33,197 bases of DNA from UBA6921 sp031363085 (lineage in GTDB: Bacteria; Pseudomonadota; Gammaproteobacteria; SG8-11): contig JANLTU010000202.1 of assembly GCA_031363085.1 (NCBI GenBank), positions 1 through 33,197 on the forward strand, in the 5' to 3' direction. Position numbers and translations under genes: made by a program. Positions 7,791 through 14,719 of the stretch are shown piece by piece (the first letter of the stretch is position 1; every line of letters begins with the position of its first letter). The notes under the pieces were generated by a model that saw nothing but the letters and a program-made list of their open reading frames with translations, was not told where the DNA came from and searched no databases.

Positions 7791-10367
7791 TCAGTAGTAC
7801 AGGACCGACGGCGAGCATGTGTTGCCCTGGCGGGTTTTCCGCATTACCTGACCTGCGGTGTACCCGTTGGGATCGTAGTTGCTGGCCAGCGCGGCTACCC
7901 CCGGGAGGTTACTCATCACTGCCGGATCGCCTGCGGCGGCAACGAACTTGGTCAGGAACGCGCTCTGGACAGTGCTTAGCTTGGCTACTGTGGTTTCACC
8001 CGCGTGGCACGGGGTCGGGTGCGGTGCATCGGTACCGCCGATACACAGATCGGTATTGCGATACAGGATGTACGGCTCAGCATACAAGTCGTACCCCAAC
8101 GTGGCCGCATTTAATACCGTCGCAGGCGTCCCATCGAGACTCGAGAACTTCCATTTATCACTGGCAACAGGTTGCGTGGTAAGCGGCAGTACCGCCATAG
8201 CCGCCGATCCTGCTGGCAAGTTGAACATCGTGCCGTAGGCGTCCGTATAGGCGCCACCGTTGTATGCGGCGTTCATACACCCGCTGATCGCCGCAGGGCT
8301 ACTGCTCTCGATGACGGTGTATTGGGTTCCGTTAGTGACGTTATTGACGGTGTAATCGGACAAAACCCAACCCGCATTCGAAAGACAGGGGAACCCTCCA
8401 AAATAGGCGTTCATCACGGCTTTTGCGCCCGAGCCTGATGTGCCAAGACACATGATGACGGGCTTGCCGGTCAATACCGCATTGGCACTGCCCCAATCCT
8501 GATACGCGCCGACAGCCAGCGACGTCACTTGCTCGCGCGACAAGTTGGGTTGCACGGTGTTCACGTTGTTGGTGGTCGCAACGCCGAACACCAACGCCTG
8601 GGCGCTGAGCCTGGTCAAGAAACTTTGCTGTTTATTGGTTAGCGCATTAACACCCTGAGGCAGGTTAACCCCTTGAAACAGGCCGGGCTCGACATCCGAC
8701 ACGCCGACATCCGGGATCGCGCTCACGGTGCTGGGGCATTTGTATTGCGGCACCACCGGATAGATGTTGCCGGTGGCCACGCAGGTGCTATCAACAACCA
8801 TGCGTGCGATTGATTCCGCCCGAGCTATCGGAGTCACGCCGCTGATCGAATCACCTTGCGCACGGTGGCTCAACAGCAGCTTCTTGCCATTGATCAACGG
8901 ATCGCCTAACGTGGTTTTTAACGTGCAGGAATAGGCGCGGTGGTTTACGCCCGAGGTCGCGGTGTCGTAGTACACATCCACGGTGCCCGCTTGGCACAGG
9001 CTAGCGAACACACTACCGACGCTGGCTTGCTGCGCTGATGAACCCGTAATGAATACGGTGAAGTCAGGCGTTATTGAACTTGCAGACCCCAATGCAATTA
9101 TTTGTCCGGCGGTCGAAATGACCATGCCCTGGCTGTTTTTTACCTGGTAAGTGAAATTGAAAGTGCCTGAGATTGTCGGTGTTCCACTGATGACTCCGGT
9201 GGAGCTGTTCAGCGTCGTGCCGGTGGGTAACGCGCCCGACACCAGTGACCAAGTGAACGGCCCCGTGCCACCGCCGGTGAGCGTGAAGCTCAAGGCTTTG
9301 CCAACTTCCGACGAGCCAATAACAACGGGCACGGTCGTTCCGAGCTGGCTGTCACCATTTCCAATCACCCATTGGCGCCCGTCGGGCAGTGCGGCATTGG
9401 TGCCGAGGAAGGGTTCAACGCTGTCTGGAATACCGTCTTTGTCGGCGTCGATCAAGGCCACGGTGGGGAGCGCCTGCAGTGCTAGTGCGGCGGCCAGGGC
9501 GTCATTGTTCCAGTTGCCATCGATCGATTGTATATTGACCAAAAAATCTTGCGCGCCATCGAGGGTGATTTGCGCGGCAACGGCGGTCGCGTTGCTGGCC
9601 TGTTTGGCCTTGGCAAGTGCCACGTAGACCAAGGCGGTTTCGTACACGCTACCGGTGGTCGCGGCGCTGTCTTCGGCGAAGCCGTTATCGGTCTTCTTGC
9701 GCGCGACCATCCAGTTTACCGCTTTGGTAAGGTAGGTATCGACGTTTTGGCCCGCGAGCTTGGCGCGACTCAGAGCAAGGATGTTGTGTGCGGTGGGTAT
9801 GATCTGGCTTTGCAGCGCAACAGGCGCACTGGCGCCGTATGCCCAACCACCGTCGGTGTTCTGCTTGCCAGTGATGTAGGTCACGGTCGTGGCGGTATCA
9901 GCGTAGCTGGTGTTGGTCAGTAGAATCGCGTCCAGTGCGAGAGCGGTGTCGGGAAAGCTGCCTTGGTATTTGGGTAATGCTCCCCAGGCTTTGGAGGTAT
10001 CGGTGCGGTTTGCCAACAGCGTGGTTACTAACGCCTGAGTGTTCATGCCGGTGGTGCTTAGGGTGCCAATCTGTCGCGCCAGAGCATCAGTGCTCAATGC
10101 TTCTGCATTGCGTAACCAAGCCACCGCGCCGGCATAAAAATACCCTTGGGTGATGCCGGCATTCTTCAATGCATCAATGGCCGCTGCGGTGGTCTGCACC
10201 GGTAAGCCACCGGGACTTTCCCACTGACCTTCGCTGGATTGATGTGTGAATAACCACGCCAATCCCCGATTGCGTGCGTTGTCGAGCTGCGCGGTGGTCG
10301 CCGCTTGGACGCTAGTAGTGAATAACAACAGCAAGGCAAGAACTGCCCGTGTAGGCATTACGTCCAT
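7791..10367 (-). CDS. Exported multidomain protein: prenyltransferase/squalene-cyclase-type toroid, Ig-like domain, PBP-like C-terminus
   Basis: About 858 residues. I chose the ATG at 10367 because GGGGGAG lies about 4 nt upstream; a TTG at 10385 and an ATG at 10358 are alternatives. A signal peptide (LALLLLFTTSVQA, cut before ATT) indicates export. Residues of about 25-300 carry QW-type repeats (QSSEGQW, QNTDGGW, QSIDGNW) typical of the alpha/alpha-toroid shared by squalene cyclases, protein prenyltransferases and related folds. No DxDD-type cyclase motif was noticed, so catalysis is not implied. A calcium-binding type segment (DADKDGIPDSVEP) follows, then an Ig-like putative adhesion domain (SGALPTGTTLNSSTGVISGT, He_PIG type). 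The last ~430 residues begin FTVFITGSSAQQASVGSVF and resemble PstS-like periplasmic binding proteins; this last assignment is tentative. Several Cys in that part fit disulfides outside the cytoplasm. The RHS gene follows 41 nt later, suggesting a two-gene operon. A role in surface adhesion or RHS assembly is inference only. Confidence 0.8.
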   Translation of the reverse strand: MDVMPTRAVLALLLLFTTSVQAATTAQLDNARNRGLAWLFTHQSSEGQWESPGGLPVQTTAAAIDALKNAGITQGYFYAGAVAWLRNAEALSTDALARQIGTLSTTGMNTQALVTTLLANRTDTSKAWGALPKYQGSFPDTALALDAILLTNTSYADTATTVTYITGKQNTDGGWAYGASAPVALQSQIIPTAHNILALSRAKLAGQNVDTYLTKAVNWMVARKKTDNGFAEDSAATTGSVYETALVYVALAKAKQASNATAVAAQITLDGAQDFLVNIQSIDGNWNNDALAAALALQALPTVALIDADKDGIPDSVEPFLGTNAALPDGRQWVIGNGDSQLGTTVPVVIGSSEVGKALSFTLTGGGTGPFTWSLVSGALPTGTTLNSSTGVISGTPTISGTFNFTYQVKNSQGMVISTAGQIIALGSASSITPDFTVFITGSSAQQASVGSVFASLCQAGTVDVYYDTATSGVNHRAYSCTLKTTLGDPLINGKKLLLSHRAQGDSISGVTPIARAESIARMVVDSTCVATGNIYPVVPQYKCPSTVSAIPDVGVSDVEPGLFQGVNLPQGVNALTNKQQSFLTRLSAQALVFGVATTNNVNTVQPNLSREQVTSLAVGAYQDWGSANAVLTGKPVIMCLGTSGSGAKAVMNAYFGGFPCLSNAGWVLSDYTVNNVTNGTQYTVIESSSPAAISGCMNAAYNGGAYTDAYGTMFNLPAGSAAMAVLPLTTQPVASDKWKFSSLDGTPATVLNAATLGYDLYAEPYILYRNTDLCIGGTDAPHPTPCHAGETTVAKLSTVQSAFLTKFVAAAGDPAVMSNLPGVAALASNYDPNGYTAGQVMRKTRQGNTCSPSVLYY

Positions 10368-10477
10368 GTCGCTCCCCCGTGACAATTCGGTGTGGTGCAG
10401 GTTCGTTAACTTTAATTTTGTTCGAGTCGCAAGATACTTAAGGATTGTGTACTGCCGGTGACAGCGACATGAATGTT

Positions 10478-10512
10478 TTATGACAGCGCCGTTCAGTAAC
10501 GGCGCGTCATAA
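10478..10512. repeat. Strong stem-loop upstream of the toroid/RHS operon
   Basis: Perfect 8-bp arms GCGCCGTT / AACGGCGC around the loop CAGT, extended by TTATGAC / GTCATAA with a single bulged A on the left. There is no T-tract on either side, so it is not a textbook Rho-independent terminator; it may be an operator or RNA structure in the leader of the downstream gene. Confidence 0.6.
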
Positions 10513-10689
10513 CGCTGCGCACGAACTACGCTGATGTGTCGGATTGGTTCTATGGGAACGGTTTGTGACCAGTTGATATCTGCCGCTTAATAAATAAACG
10601 GGGGGGTGAATTGATCTCGAATGTCGCTTTTCAGATACGAACCGGACATTGATTTGCTGATAAGTTGAACGGCAGGAATGGGTCGCAAG

Positions 10690-10709
10690 CGCCCTTTGGC
10701 AAAGGGGCG
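10690..10709. repeat. Palindrome CGCCCTTTG-G-CAAAGGGGCG
   Basis: Near-perfect inverted repeat, with one extra G in the right arm and a very short centre, followed by a T-containing stretch on the plus strand. It could be a protein-binding site or a weak terminator. Confidence 0.45.
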
Positions 10710-10755
10710 TTGTCTTGACGTTATTCTGCGCGAACGCTTTTGAATTGGATCGTCG

Positions 10756-10779
10756 CTGGCCAAGCTTAAGAGTGGCCAG
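10756..10779. repeat. Inverted repeat CTGGCCA / TGGCCAG
   Basis: Perfect 7-bp arms separated by 10 bp (AGCTTAAGAG). The spacing suits either a small hairpin or a dimeric regulator site; neither can be decided from sequence. Confidence 0.4.
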
Positions 10780-10819
10780 TCTACGACCAAAGAAACAGCG
10801 GTCAATCTAAGCGCGAAAA

Positions 10820-10837
10820 TAACTAAAAATATAGTTA
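10820..10837. repeat. AT-rich inverted repeat TAACTA / TAGTTA
   Basis: Perfect 6-bp arms around AAAATA. The right arm runs into GTTAC, a core shared with the palindrome 37 bp further on, hinting at a pair of related sites. Confidence 0.4.
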
Positions 10838-10873
10838 CCTGAACTAAGTTGTTGCTTACAAAAGATATTTTGT

Positions 10874-10890
10874 CAAGTAACAGTTACTTG
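10874..10890. repeat. Perfect palindrome CAAGTAAC-A-GTTACTTG
   Basis: 8-bp perfect arms with a one-base centre in an AT-rich setting, about 50 bp beyond the end of the VapC-type toxin gene. The shape is typical of a dimeric repressor operator; the GTTAC core is shared with the neighbouring inverted repeat at 10820-10837. Confidence 0.5.
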
Positions 10891-10937
10891 TAAGGGTCCG
10901 GAATCGATGTAATTCACAGTTAGTGTGCCGCAGTTTT

Positions 10938-11342
10938 TTACGGCGAGATCAACACCAGTTGCGGAAAATAAGTTTTGTAGCGCGCGGCATCGCGGGTAAG
11001 CAACGGTATGCCACGCACAGCCGCATGTGCGCCGATGTAAAAATCCGGCAAGGGTGAATGGCGGCTGCCTTTGGCGCGGCGATCACGCAGAAAACACTTC
11101 CCGGCAAGAAACCCCGCATCCCACGGCAGCGGCTCACGCCGAAAATATTCCGCGGGCAGCGCGGCCTCTAAGTCTTCGACCCGCGCAAAGCCGACGGACA
11201 CTTCACTGTAGATAATGGGATTGATCATCAACGCATGATCGTCCGCGAGACGCGCCAGCTCGCTTGACGACCACTCGAACCAGTGACGATCTTCGGTGAC
11301 GATGTCGAGGATCACGTTGCTGTCGACCAGCACCTGACGCAT
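10938..11342 (-). CDS. vapC: VapC-type PIN-domain toxin
   Basis: 134 residues, the usual size for a VapC toxin. PIN-domain ribonucleases use four acidic residues to hold divalent metal and typically cut tRNA or rRNA. Here the candidates are D7 in LVDSNVILDI, E47 in IIYSEVSVGF, D100 in PLPDFYIGAHA and D118 in LLTRDAARY, all in the expected order. The ATG at 11342 lies 3 nt after the stop of the antitoxin gene, the classic antitoxin-first arrangement, so the pair is translated from one transcript. The LPDFYIGAHAAV and PLLTRDAARYKTYFP motifs are typical of the family. The toxin appears intact; its RNA target cannot be read from sequence. Confidence 0.92.
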   Translation of the reverse strand: MRQVLVDSNVILDIVTEDRHWFEWSSSELARLADDHALMINPIIYSEVSVGFARVEDLEAALPAEYFRREPLPWDAGFLAGKCFLRDRRAKGSRHSPLPDFYIGAHAAVRGIPLLTRDAARYKTYFPQLVLISP

Positions 11343-11345
11343 GAG

Positions 11346-11570
11346 TTACTTACGCGTCAGCGCCATGATTTCATCGGTGCTCAAGCGGGTGGTCGCCTTG
11401 CCGCGCATGGCCTGCAACAAGCCCCGCCCGCGCCGTGATGACACGCCCGCTTTCTTCAGCACGGCGACGTTGCCTTTCAACTCGAATTCCACTTCGGTAT
11501 TCGGCAGCAAGCCGAGTTTGTTGCGGATTTCTTGCGGCACGGTAACCTGACCCTTGCTGGTAATGCGCAT
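11346..11570 (-). CDS. vapB: AbrB/SpoVT-type (VapB) antitoxin
   Basis: 74 residues. The ATG at 11570 is preceded by GGAGGAG at 5 nt and starts the canonical swapped-hairpin DNA-binding motif MRITSKGQVTVPQEIRNKLG. The upstream in-frame codon at 11621 would add residues lying inside the promoter and is rejected. The C-terminal part (GLLQAMRGKATTRLSTDEIM) is the likely toxin-binding tail. VapB antitoxins neutralise VapC and, with it, repress their own promoter; an imperfect palindrome over the -10 region (11591-11612) fits this. The stop codon is 3 nt before the toxin ATG. Confidence 0.92.
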   Translation of the reverse strand: MRITSKGQVTVPQEIRNKLGLLPNTEVEFELKGNVAVLKKAGVSSRRGRGLLQAMRGKATTRLSTDEIMALTRK

Positions 11571-11590
11571 CGTGGCTCCTCCAATAAGTA

Positions 11591-11634
11591 TTACTCTTAC
11601 TGGTAAGAATAAGAACGGCATGGCGGGCTGTCAA
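11591..11634 (-). promoter_or_regulatory. Promoter with overlapping palindromic operator for the vapBC pair
   Basis: On the minus strand, a perfect -35 TTGACA (11634-11629) is separated by 17 bp from a -10 TATTCT (11611-11606). An imperfect inverted repeat TTACTCTTAC-TG-GTAAGAATAA (11591-11612, one mismatch) covers the -10. This is the expected place for autorepression by the toxin-antitoxin complex. The antitoxin ATG lies about 36 bp downstream of the -10. Confidence 0.75.
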
Positions 11635-11653
11635 TGTAAAGCCTCCTCATTTA

Positions 11654-11693
11654 GGGTTCGCGGTTGCACGCCGCTCCTAGGTGTGGCACCTAC
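11654..11693 (-). repeat. REP-like palindromic element
   Basis: The minus strand reads GTAGGTGCCACACCTAGGAG followed by CGGCGTGCAACCGCGAACC. The TAGGAGCGGC...CCGCGAA pattern resembles repetitive extragenic palindromes known from pseudomonads and xanthomonads. A second perfect inverted repeat TAGGTG-TGG-CACCTA sits at 11678-11692. Only one copy is seen in the window, so its repetitive nature in the genome is an inference. Confidence 0.5.
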
Positions 11694-11815
11694 GAATTCC
11701 TTGGCGCCGCAACGGGTTCATGGGCGGCCCTGACGCTGTCGACTACGCCCATCGCGATCAGATGGTGTGCTCGTCGTATCATGCTGGTCAGCCGGCGGGT
11801 GGCTGGCGTAATTTT

Positions 11816-12205
11816 TCAACGCAGCGTTTCGATGACGAGGCCCAGCTTGGATTTTAGTTTCAGCCATTCCCGATCTGCCGTGAGTATCGGCAGCTCAAGC
11901 ACCCTGCCAGCAGCAAGACAGGCGCGGTCACCTAACGATAAACCCAGTGAACGTGTGAGCGCACGTAACTGCCCGGCCTCGAAAGCCATCGCCCGATCAA
12001 AGGCAATCACGCGCAGACCCAGAGTTTCCATGGCGGTTTGCGCCGCTTCGTCTGGGATGCCTGCATCCTGTAACTTGCCAACCACCTCGGCCAGATTTAC
12101 CGCGCAAATTGCGGCGTTTGCGATAGTCTCCGCAACTTTCTTTTCGCCCGACTCGCGATGCAATAATGCCAGCAACGCGGAGGCGTCCAGAAAATATTCA
12201 CTCAT
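11816..12205 (-). CDS. vapC: Second VapC-type PIN-domain toxin
   Basis: 129 residues from the ATG at 12205 (MSEYFLDASALLALL). Metal-binding acids in order are D7, E40 (VNLAEVVGKL), D93 (SLGDRACLAAG) and D111 (ILTADREW). The SLGDRACLA and LTADREW motifs are hallmarks of one PIN subfamily, different from the sequence style of the first toxin in this window, so the two modules are not recent duplicates. The start overlaps the antitoxin stop by 8 nt (ATGAGTGA), implying translational coupling. An upstream in-frame start at 12232 lies inside the antitoxin gene and is less likely. Downstream of the stop there is a GC-rich hairpin (about 11787-11810) without a T-tract in the minus direction. Confidence 0.92.
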   Translation of the reverse strand: MSEYFLDASALLALLHRESGEKKVAETIANAAICAVNLAEVVGKLQDAGIPDEAAQTAMETLGLRVIAFDRAMAFEAGQLRALTRSLGLSLGDRACLAAGRVLELPILTADREWLKLKSKLGLVIETLR

Positions 12206-12443
12206 TCTTCGCGTCTCGACGTCGCTCCGCAATCAGCTCTTGCGCAAGATTGCGCTTGCCGCCCGCGTAACGCTTCACTAATTCCTGCGCTGCGTGAACT
12301 GCTTGCCGGGCGGTCAGAATTTCCAGATGACCATCTCGGTAGCGAAGCACTAACTCGTCACCCACCGCAACACCCATCTGGCGACGCAGACCCACTGGGA
12401 TCACCACGCGCCCACCTTTGCCGAGCTTTACTGAATTGTCCAT
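12198..12443 (-). CDS. vapB: Second AbrB/VapB-type antitoxin
   Basis: 81 residues. The ATG at 12443 has AAGGTGG 5 nt upstream; a GTG at 12452 is the alternative. Residues of about 5-45 form an AbrB/SpoVT swapped-hairpin DNA-binding domain (KLGKGGRVVIPVGLRRQMGV, then VGDELVLRYRDGHLEILT), and the rest is a charged helix (RYAGGKRNLAQELIAERRRD) likely to clamp the toxin. The gene overlaps the toxin start by 8 nt. The 113 bp upstream, up to the end of the prepilin-like gene, contain a TTGATA that could serve as -35, but no convincing -10. Confidence 0.9.
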   Translation of the reverse strand: MDNSVKLGKGGRVVIPVGLRRQMGVAVGDELVLRYRDGHLEILTARQAVHAAQELVKRYAGGKRNLAQELIAERRRDAKNE

Positions 12444-12556
12444 ATACACCACCTTGCTGCCAGTTTGGCCGATAGAAAAGAAAATGGCATCTCACGGTAA
12501 AGATATCAATTCTCGGATCGAGTGGCGAAGGGTGGTCATGCGCGCCATGAGCGGTC

Positions 12557-13351
12557 TTACGGCAAGCGACCCGCAGCGACCATGCGCCCCTTCAAGACAG
12601 ACGGCACGATCCAGGTCACGAGATCGTCGAACTCACCGCTCGGCGCGCTTGCGGTTGTTGGCGTATGGCTGATGAAAATCGCCGTATTACCGGGGCAATC
12701 TGTATTTTCAAGCTCGTCTGGTGGGGGCGGCGGCGGCAGTGGCGGCACGGGAGGCGGGGCAACCGGGCAGGTCATCCGTATTCCGGTCGGAAGATACGCG
12801 CCGCGACCGTTCTTGCCATGTGAAACAATCACAGCGGGAATTGCCGCAGCAACCAATGCAGCAGGCACGGCGCCAACTCTTATGTCCATGTCTCCGTCAC
12901 TGCACAACGCGAACGATGTAGTCGCGCTGGTAGGCACACATCCAACAGGTGGAGTTACAGTTGCTGCACTTAAATCCGAGAATGACGGCGTAACTCGATA
13001 AGTAAAGCGTCGGCCCCAGGCATCGACTTCGCTTACCCCCAACGTTACCCACGGCACAACACCGAGCGCGCTTGCGCCAGTACAGGTTGCACGCAAGACT
13101 CCGGCGTTTACCGCGCCAGTAGCAATAGCAGGGTCCGCTGGACAGGGTAGCTGACCATTGACCATCGCGTATCCGATCAGGGCTTCATTAATTTCCTTCA
13201 AGGTTTTTTCTGTTTCGGTGCGGCGCTGCGCTTCAACCTGGGAAGCCAATGGCATCAACAAGCCGCCGAGCAACAGGCCGACAATCACCAACACAATTGC
13301 AATTTCAATGAGCGTGAAACCCTGTGCGTCATATGTTGATGTTGTTTTCAT
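12557..13351 (-). CDS. Type IV prepilin-like protein with LPCP motif
   Basis: 264 residues from the ATG at 13351, supported by AAGG 8 nt upstream; the in-frame ATG at 13384 directly follows the previous stop and has no ribosome site. A class III signal sequence is clear: QGFTLIEIAIVLVIVGLLLG, with the peptidase cut expected between G and F and Glu at +5. The next region (EINEALIGYAMVNGQLPCPA) shares the ALIGYA...LPCP signature with the neighbouring upstream gene, so both are likely paralogous pilin-like subunits. A proline run (PPPVPPLPPPPPP, about 210-225) is unusual for a pilin. Several Cys suggest disulfides. It is the last gene of the MSHA-like operon. It could be the major pilin or a minor/pseudopilin; its length (major pilins are usually about 150-200) favours a minor or specialised role. 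Confidence 0.85.
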   Translation of the reverse strand: MKTTSTYDAQGFTLIEIAIVLVIVGLLLGGLLMPLASQVEAQRRTETEKTLKEINEALIGYAMVNGQLPCPADPAIATGAVNAGVLRATCTGASALGVVPWVTLGVSEVDAWGRRFTYRVTPSFSDLSAATVTPPVGCVPTSATTSFALCSDGDMDIRVGAVPAALVAAAIPAVIVSHGKNGRGAYLPTGIRMTCPVAPPPVPPLPPPPPPDELENTDCPGNTAIFISHTPTTASAPSGEFDDLVTWIVPSVLKGRMVAAGRLP

Positions 13352-13384
13352 AATCGTCGCCTTACGCAAATCATTCGTAATCAT

Positions 13385-14719
13385 CTAGGGCGCCACGATA
13401 ATCACTTGGTCATTAAAACTTGGGGTGGCCGGACCATACTGAAATATATTGTCGGGAGTGGATTGATTCTGTCCCTCTAGGTAGTCTCGCAGACTGCCCG
13501 ATGGATGGATGCCCGCAATTGTCCGACCCGTCATGATAACAAGCGCCTGTTTGTTATCGGTTGGATTGGGTGTGTTATTGACAGTTAAACAATTTGTACC
13601 AGGAATACATGCGGGCACGGCTATGGCGTAATACATTACCCATGGCCAGTTCTGTGTAACAACCCACGGTGGCAAGGTTGGAGCAGTGGTTGCCCCACAT
13701 GCGCCTCCCCAATTGCTCGGCAGCGCACTACTCGCCGGCAATAAACCTTCGCGTGTAGATACGATGCTGGAAAATGTAGCCGCCACAGGTGTTGTACTGG
13801 GATCTTTGAACGGCGCTGCCCACGGGTAACTTCCGCAGTTGGTTGCATACGTTAGTAATGTATTTCTGACTTCACGCGCTACCCGCTGTTCGACGACACG
13901 AAACAAATCATCGTGCGTGATGGCAAGTAAGCGGTCATTGACCCAGACGTCCTCATGGTTAAGTGGATTGCGTATCTCTCCTGAAATGAATCCGTTTGTC
14001 GCGCTACCGCCGACAAAATCAGCGTTGTCTTCGATACCAGCAATAATGTCAAGATAGTTCACCGGGTTGCATTTAGGGGCGAGCGTCGCAGGTGTAGTCG
14101 TACATTTTTCCGTAGTATCGCAATTCACTCCGACCACACAGCTACGATCTTGCGGTAAGGCAGCACCTTGGCGAGTAATAACTGAACCCGTGGAAAACAC
14201 CACCGCAATGGCGGCGGATTGATTGGTTCCGTTTAATACTATCGCACCGGTTGGATCACGTACGGTTATGGCACCGTTGACGTCACTGTTTAGCCGGACA
14301 TTGTTGTTCCCCGCGTGGAACGCATCAGACACGGCGTACCACAGACGCTCACCATTGCCGTCGCGTAAATCGGAGAGATTTAAAGTTCTCCAGGGAAGTC
14401 GCCCAAGAAGCTGCGCACACGGTCTTGATGCTCCACCGAAATAGTCAACTGCAAGTTGTAAGCTGCCATCATTATCGATATCAGGACATGGCAACTCGCC
14501 CGGCCGGTTCGCATCCCCTGCTGCATAGCCAATCAACGCCTCCTTCGCCTGCGCCAATGCCTCCCGCGTTTTCTTCTCCGCCTCAATCCGACTGCTGGCG
14601 CGATTCAATTGGCTCACCAGCAAATATGCCGCGCCGGTGATTAGAATAACCAGCATCACCAGCAGCGCTGCGCCGCGCTGGCGCGCACAGGTCATTGCTT
14701 GACTTAATGTGCTTCGCAT
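13385..14719 (-). CDS. PilX-like pilus assembly protein / minor pilin-like, with LPCP motif
   Basis: About 444 residues. The ATG at 14719 overlaps the end of the upstream gene by 16 nt; the ATG at 14695 (MTCARQRGAALLVMLVILIT) is a good alternative since it places the leader peptide at a typical length. The N-terminus RQRGAALLVMLVILITGAAYL resembles PilX-type minor pilins (short basic leader, G before the cut, then a hydrophobic helix, without Glu at +5). The region EALIGYAAGDANRPGELPCP matches the downstream prepilin-like gene. The rest (over 350 residues) is Cys-rich, with pairs such as CVVGVNC and CIPGTNC suggesting an extracellular disulfide-bonded domain. Its position inside the operon suggests a tip or minor subunit of the pilus. 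Confidence 0.75.
   Translation of the reverse strand: MRSTLSQAMTCARQRGAALLVMLVILITGAAYLLVSQLNRASSRIEAEKKTREALAQAKEALIGYAAGDANRPGELPCPDIDNDGSLQLAVDYFGGASRPCAQLLGRLPWRTLNLSDLRDGNGERLWYAVSDAFHAGNNNVRLNSDVNGAITVRDPTGAIVLNGTNQSAAIAVVFSTGSVITRQGAALPQDRSCVVGVNCDTTEKCTTTPATLAPKCNPVNYLDIIAGIEDNADFVGGSATNGFISGEIRNPLNHEDVWVNDRLLAITHDDLFRVVEQRVAREVRNTLLTYATNCGSYPWAAPFKDPSTTPVAATFSSIVSTREGLLPASSALPSNWGGACGATTAPTLPPWVVTQNWPWVMYYAIAVPACIPGTNCLTVNNTPNPTDNKQALVIMTGRTIAGIHPSGSLRDYLEGQNQSTPDNIFQYGPATPSFNDQVIIVAP

Larger units (their letters stand above)
10368..10937. other. 570-bp intergenic region with several palindromes, no supportable gene
   Basis: This region lies between the end of a VapC-type toxin gene and the start of the toroid-protein gene, both on the minus strand. 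It is more AT-rich than its surroundings, and the longest open frame (72 codons at 10587-10805) shows no recognisable family or good ribosome site. It contains five inverted repeats, listed separately, and must hold the promoter of the toroid/RHS pair, but I could not find a convincing -35/-10 pair. Confidence 0.6.

Noticed and set aside
7791..10367. Active squalene/hopene cyclase
   Set aside because: QW-type repeats are present, but no DxDD catalytic motif was noticed, the protein has a signal peptide and it is fused to Ig- and PBP-like domains; only the toroid fold is supported.
10587..10805. A 72-codon minus-strand open frame in the intergenic region
   Set aside because: No ribosome site, no recognisable motif, and it overlaps two palindromes.
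11787..11818. Rho-independent terminator after the second vapC
   Set aside because: There is a GC-rich hairpin, but the T-run lies on the plus-strand side, the wrong side for the minus-strand toxin gene.
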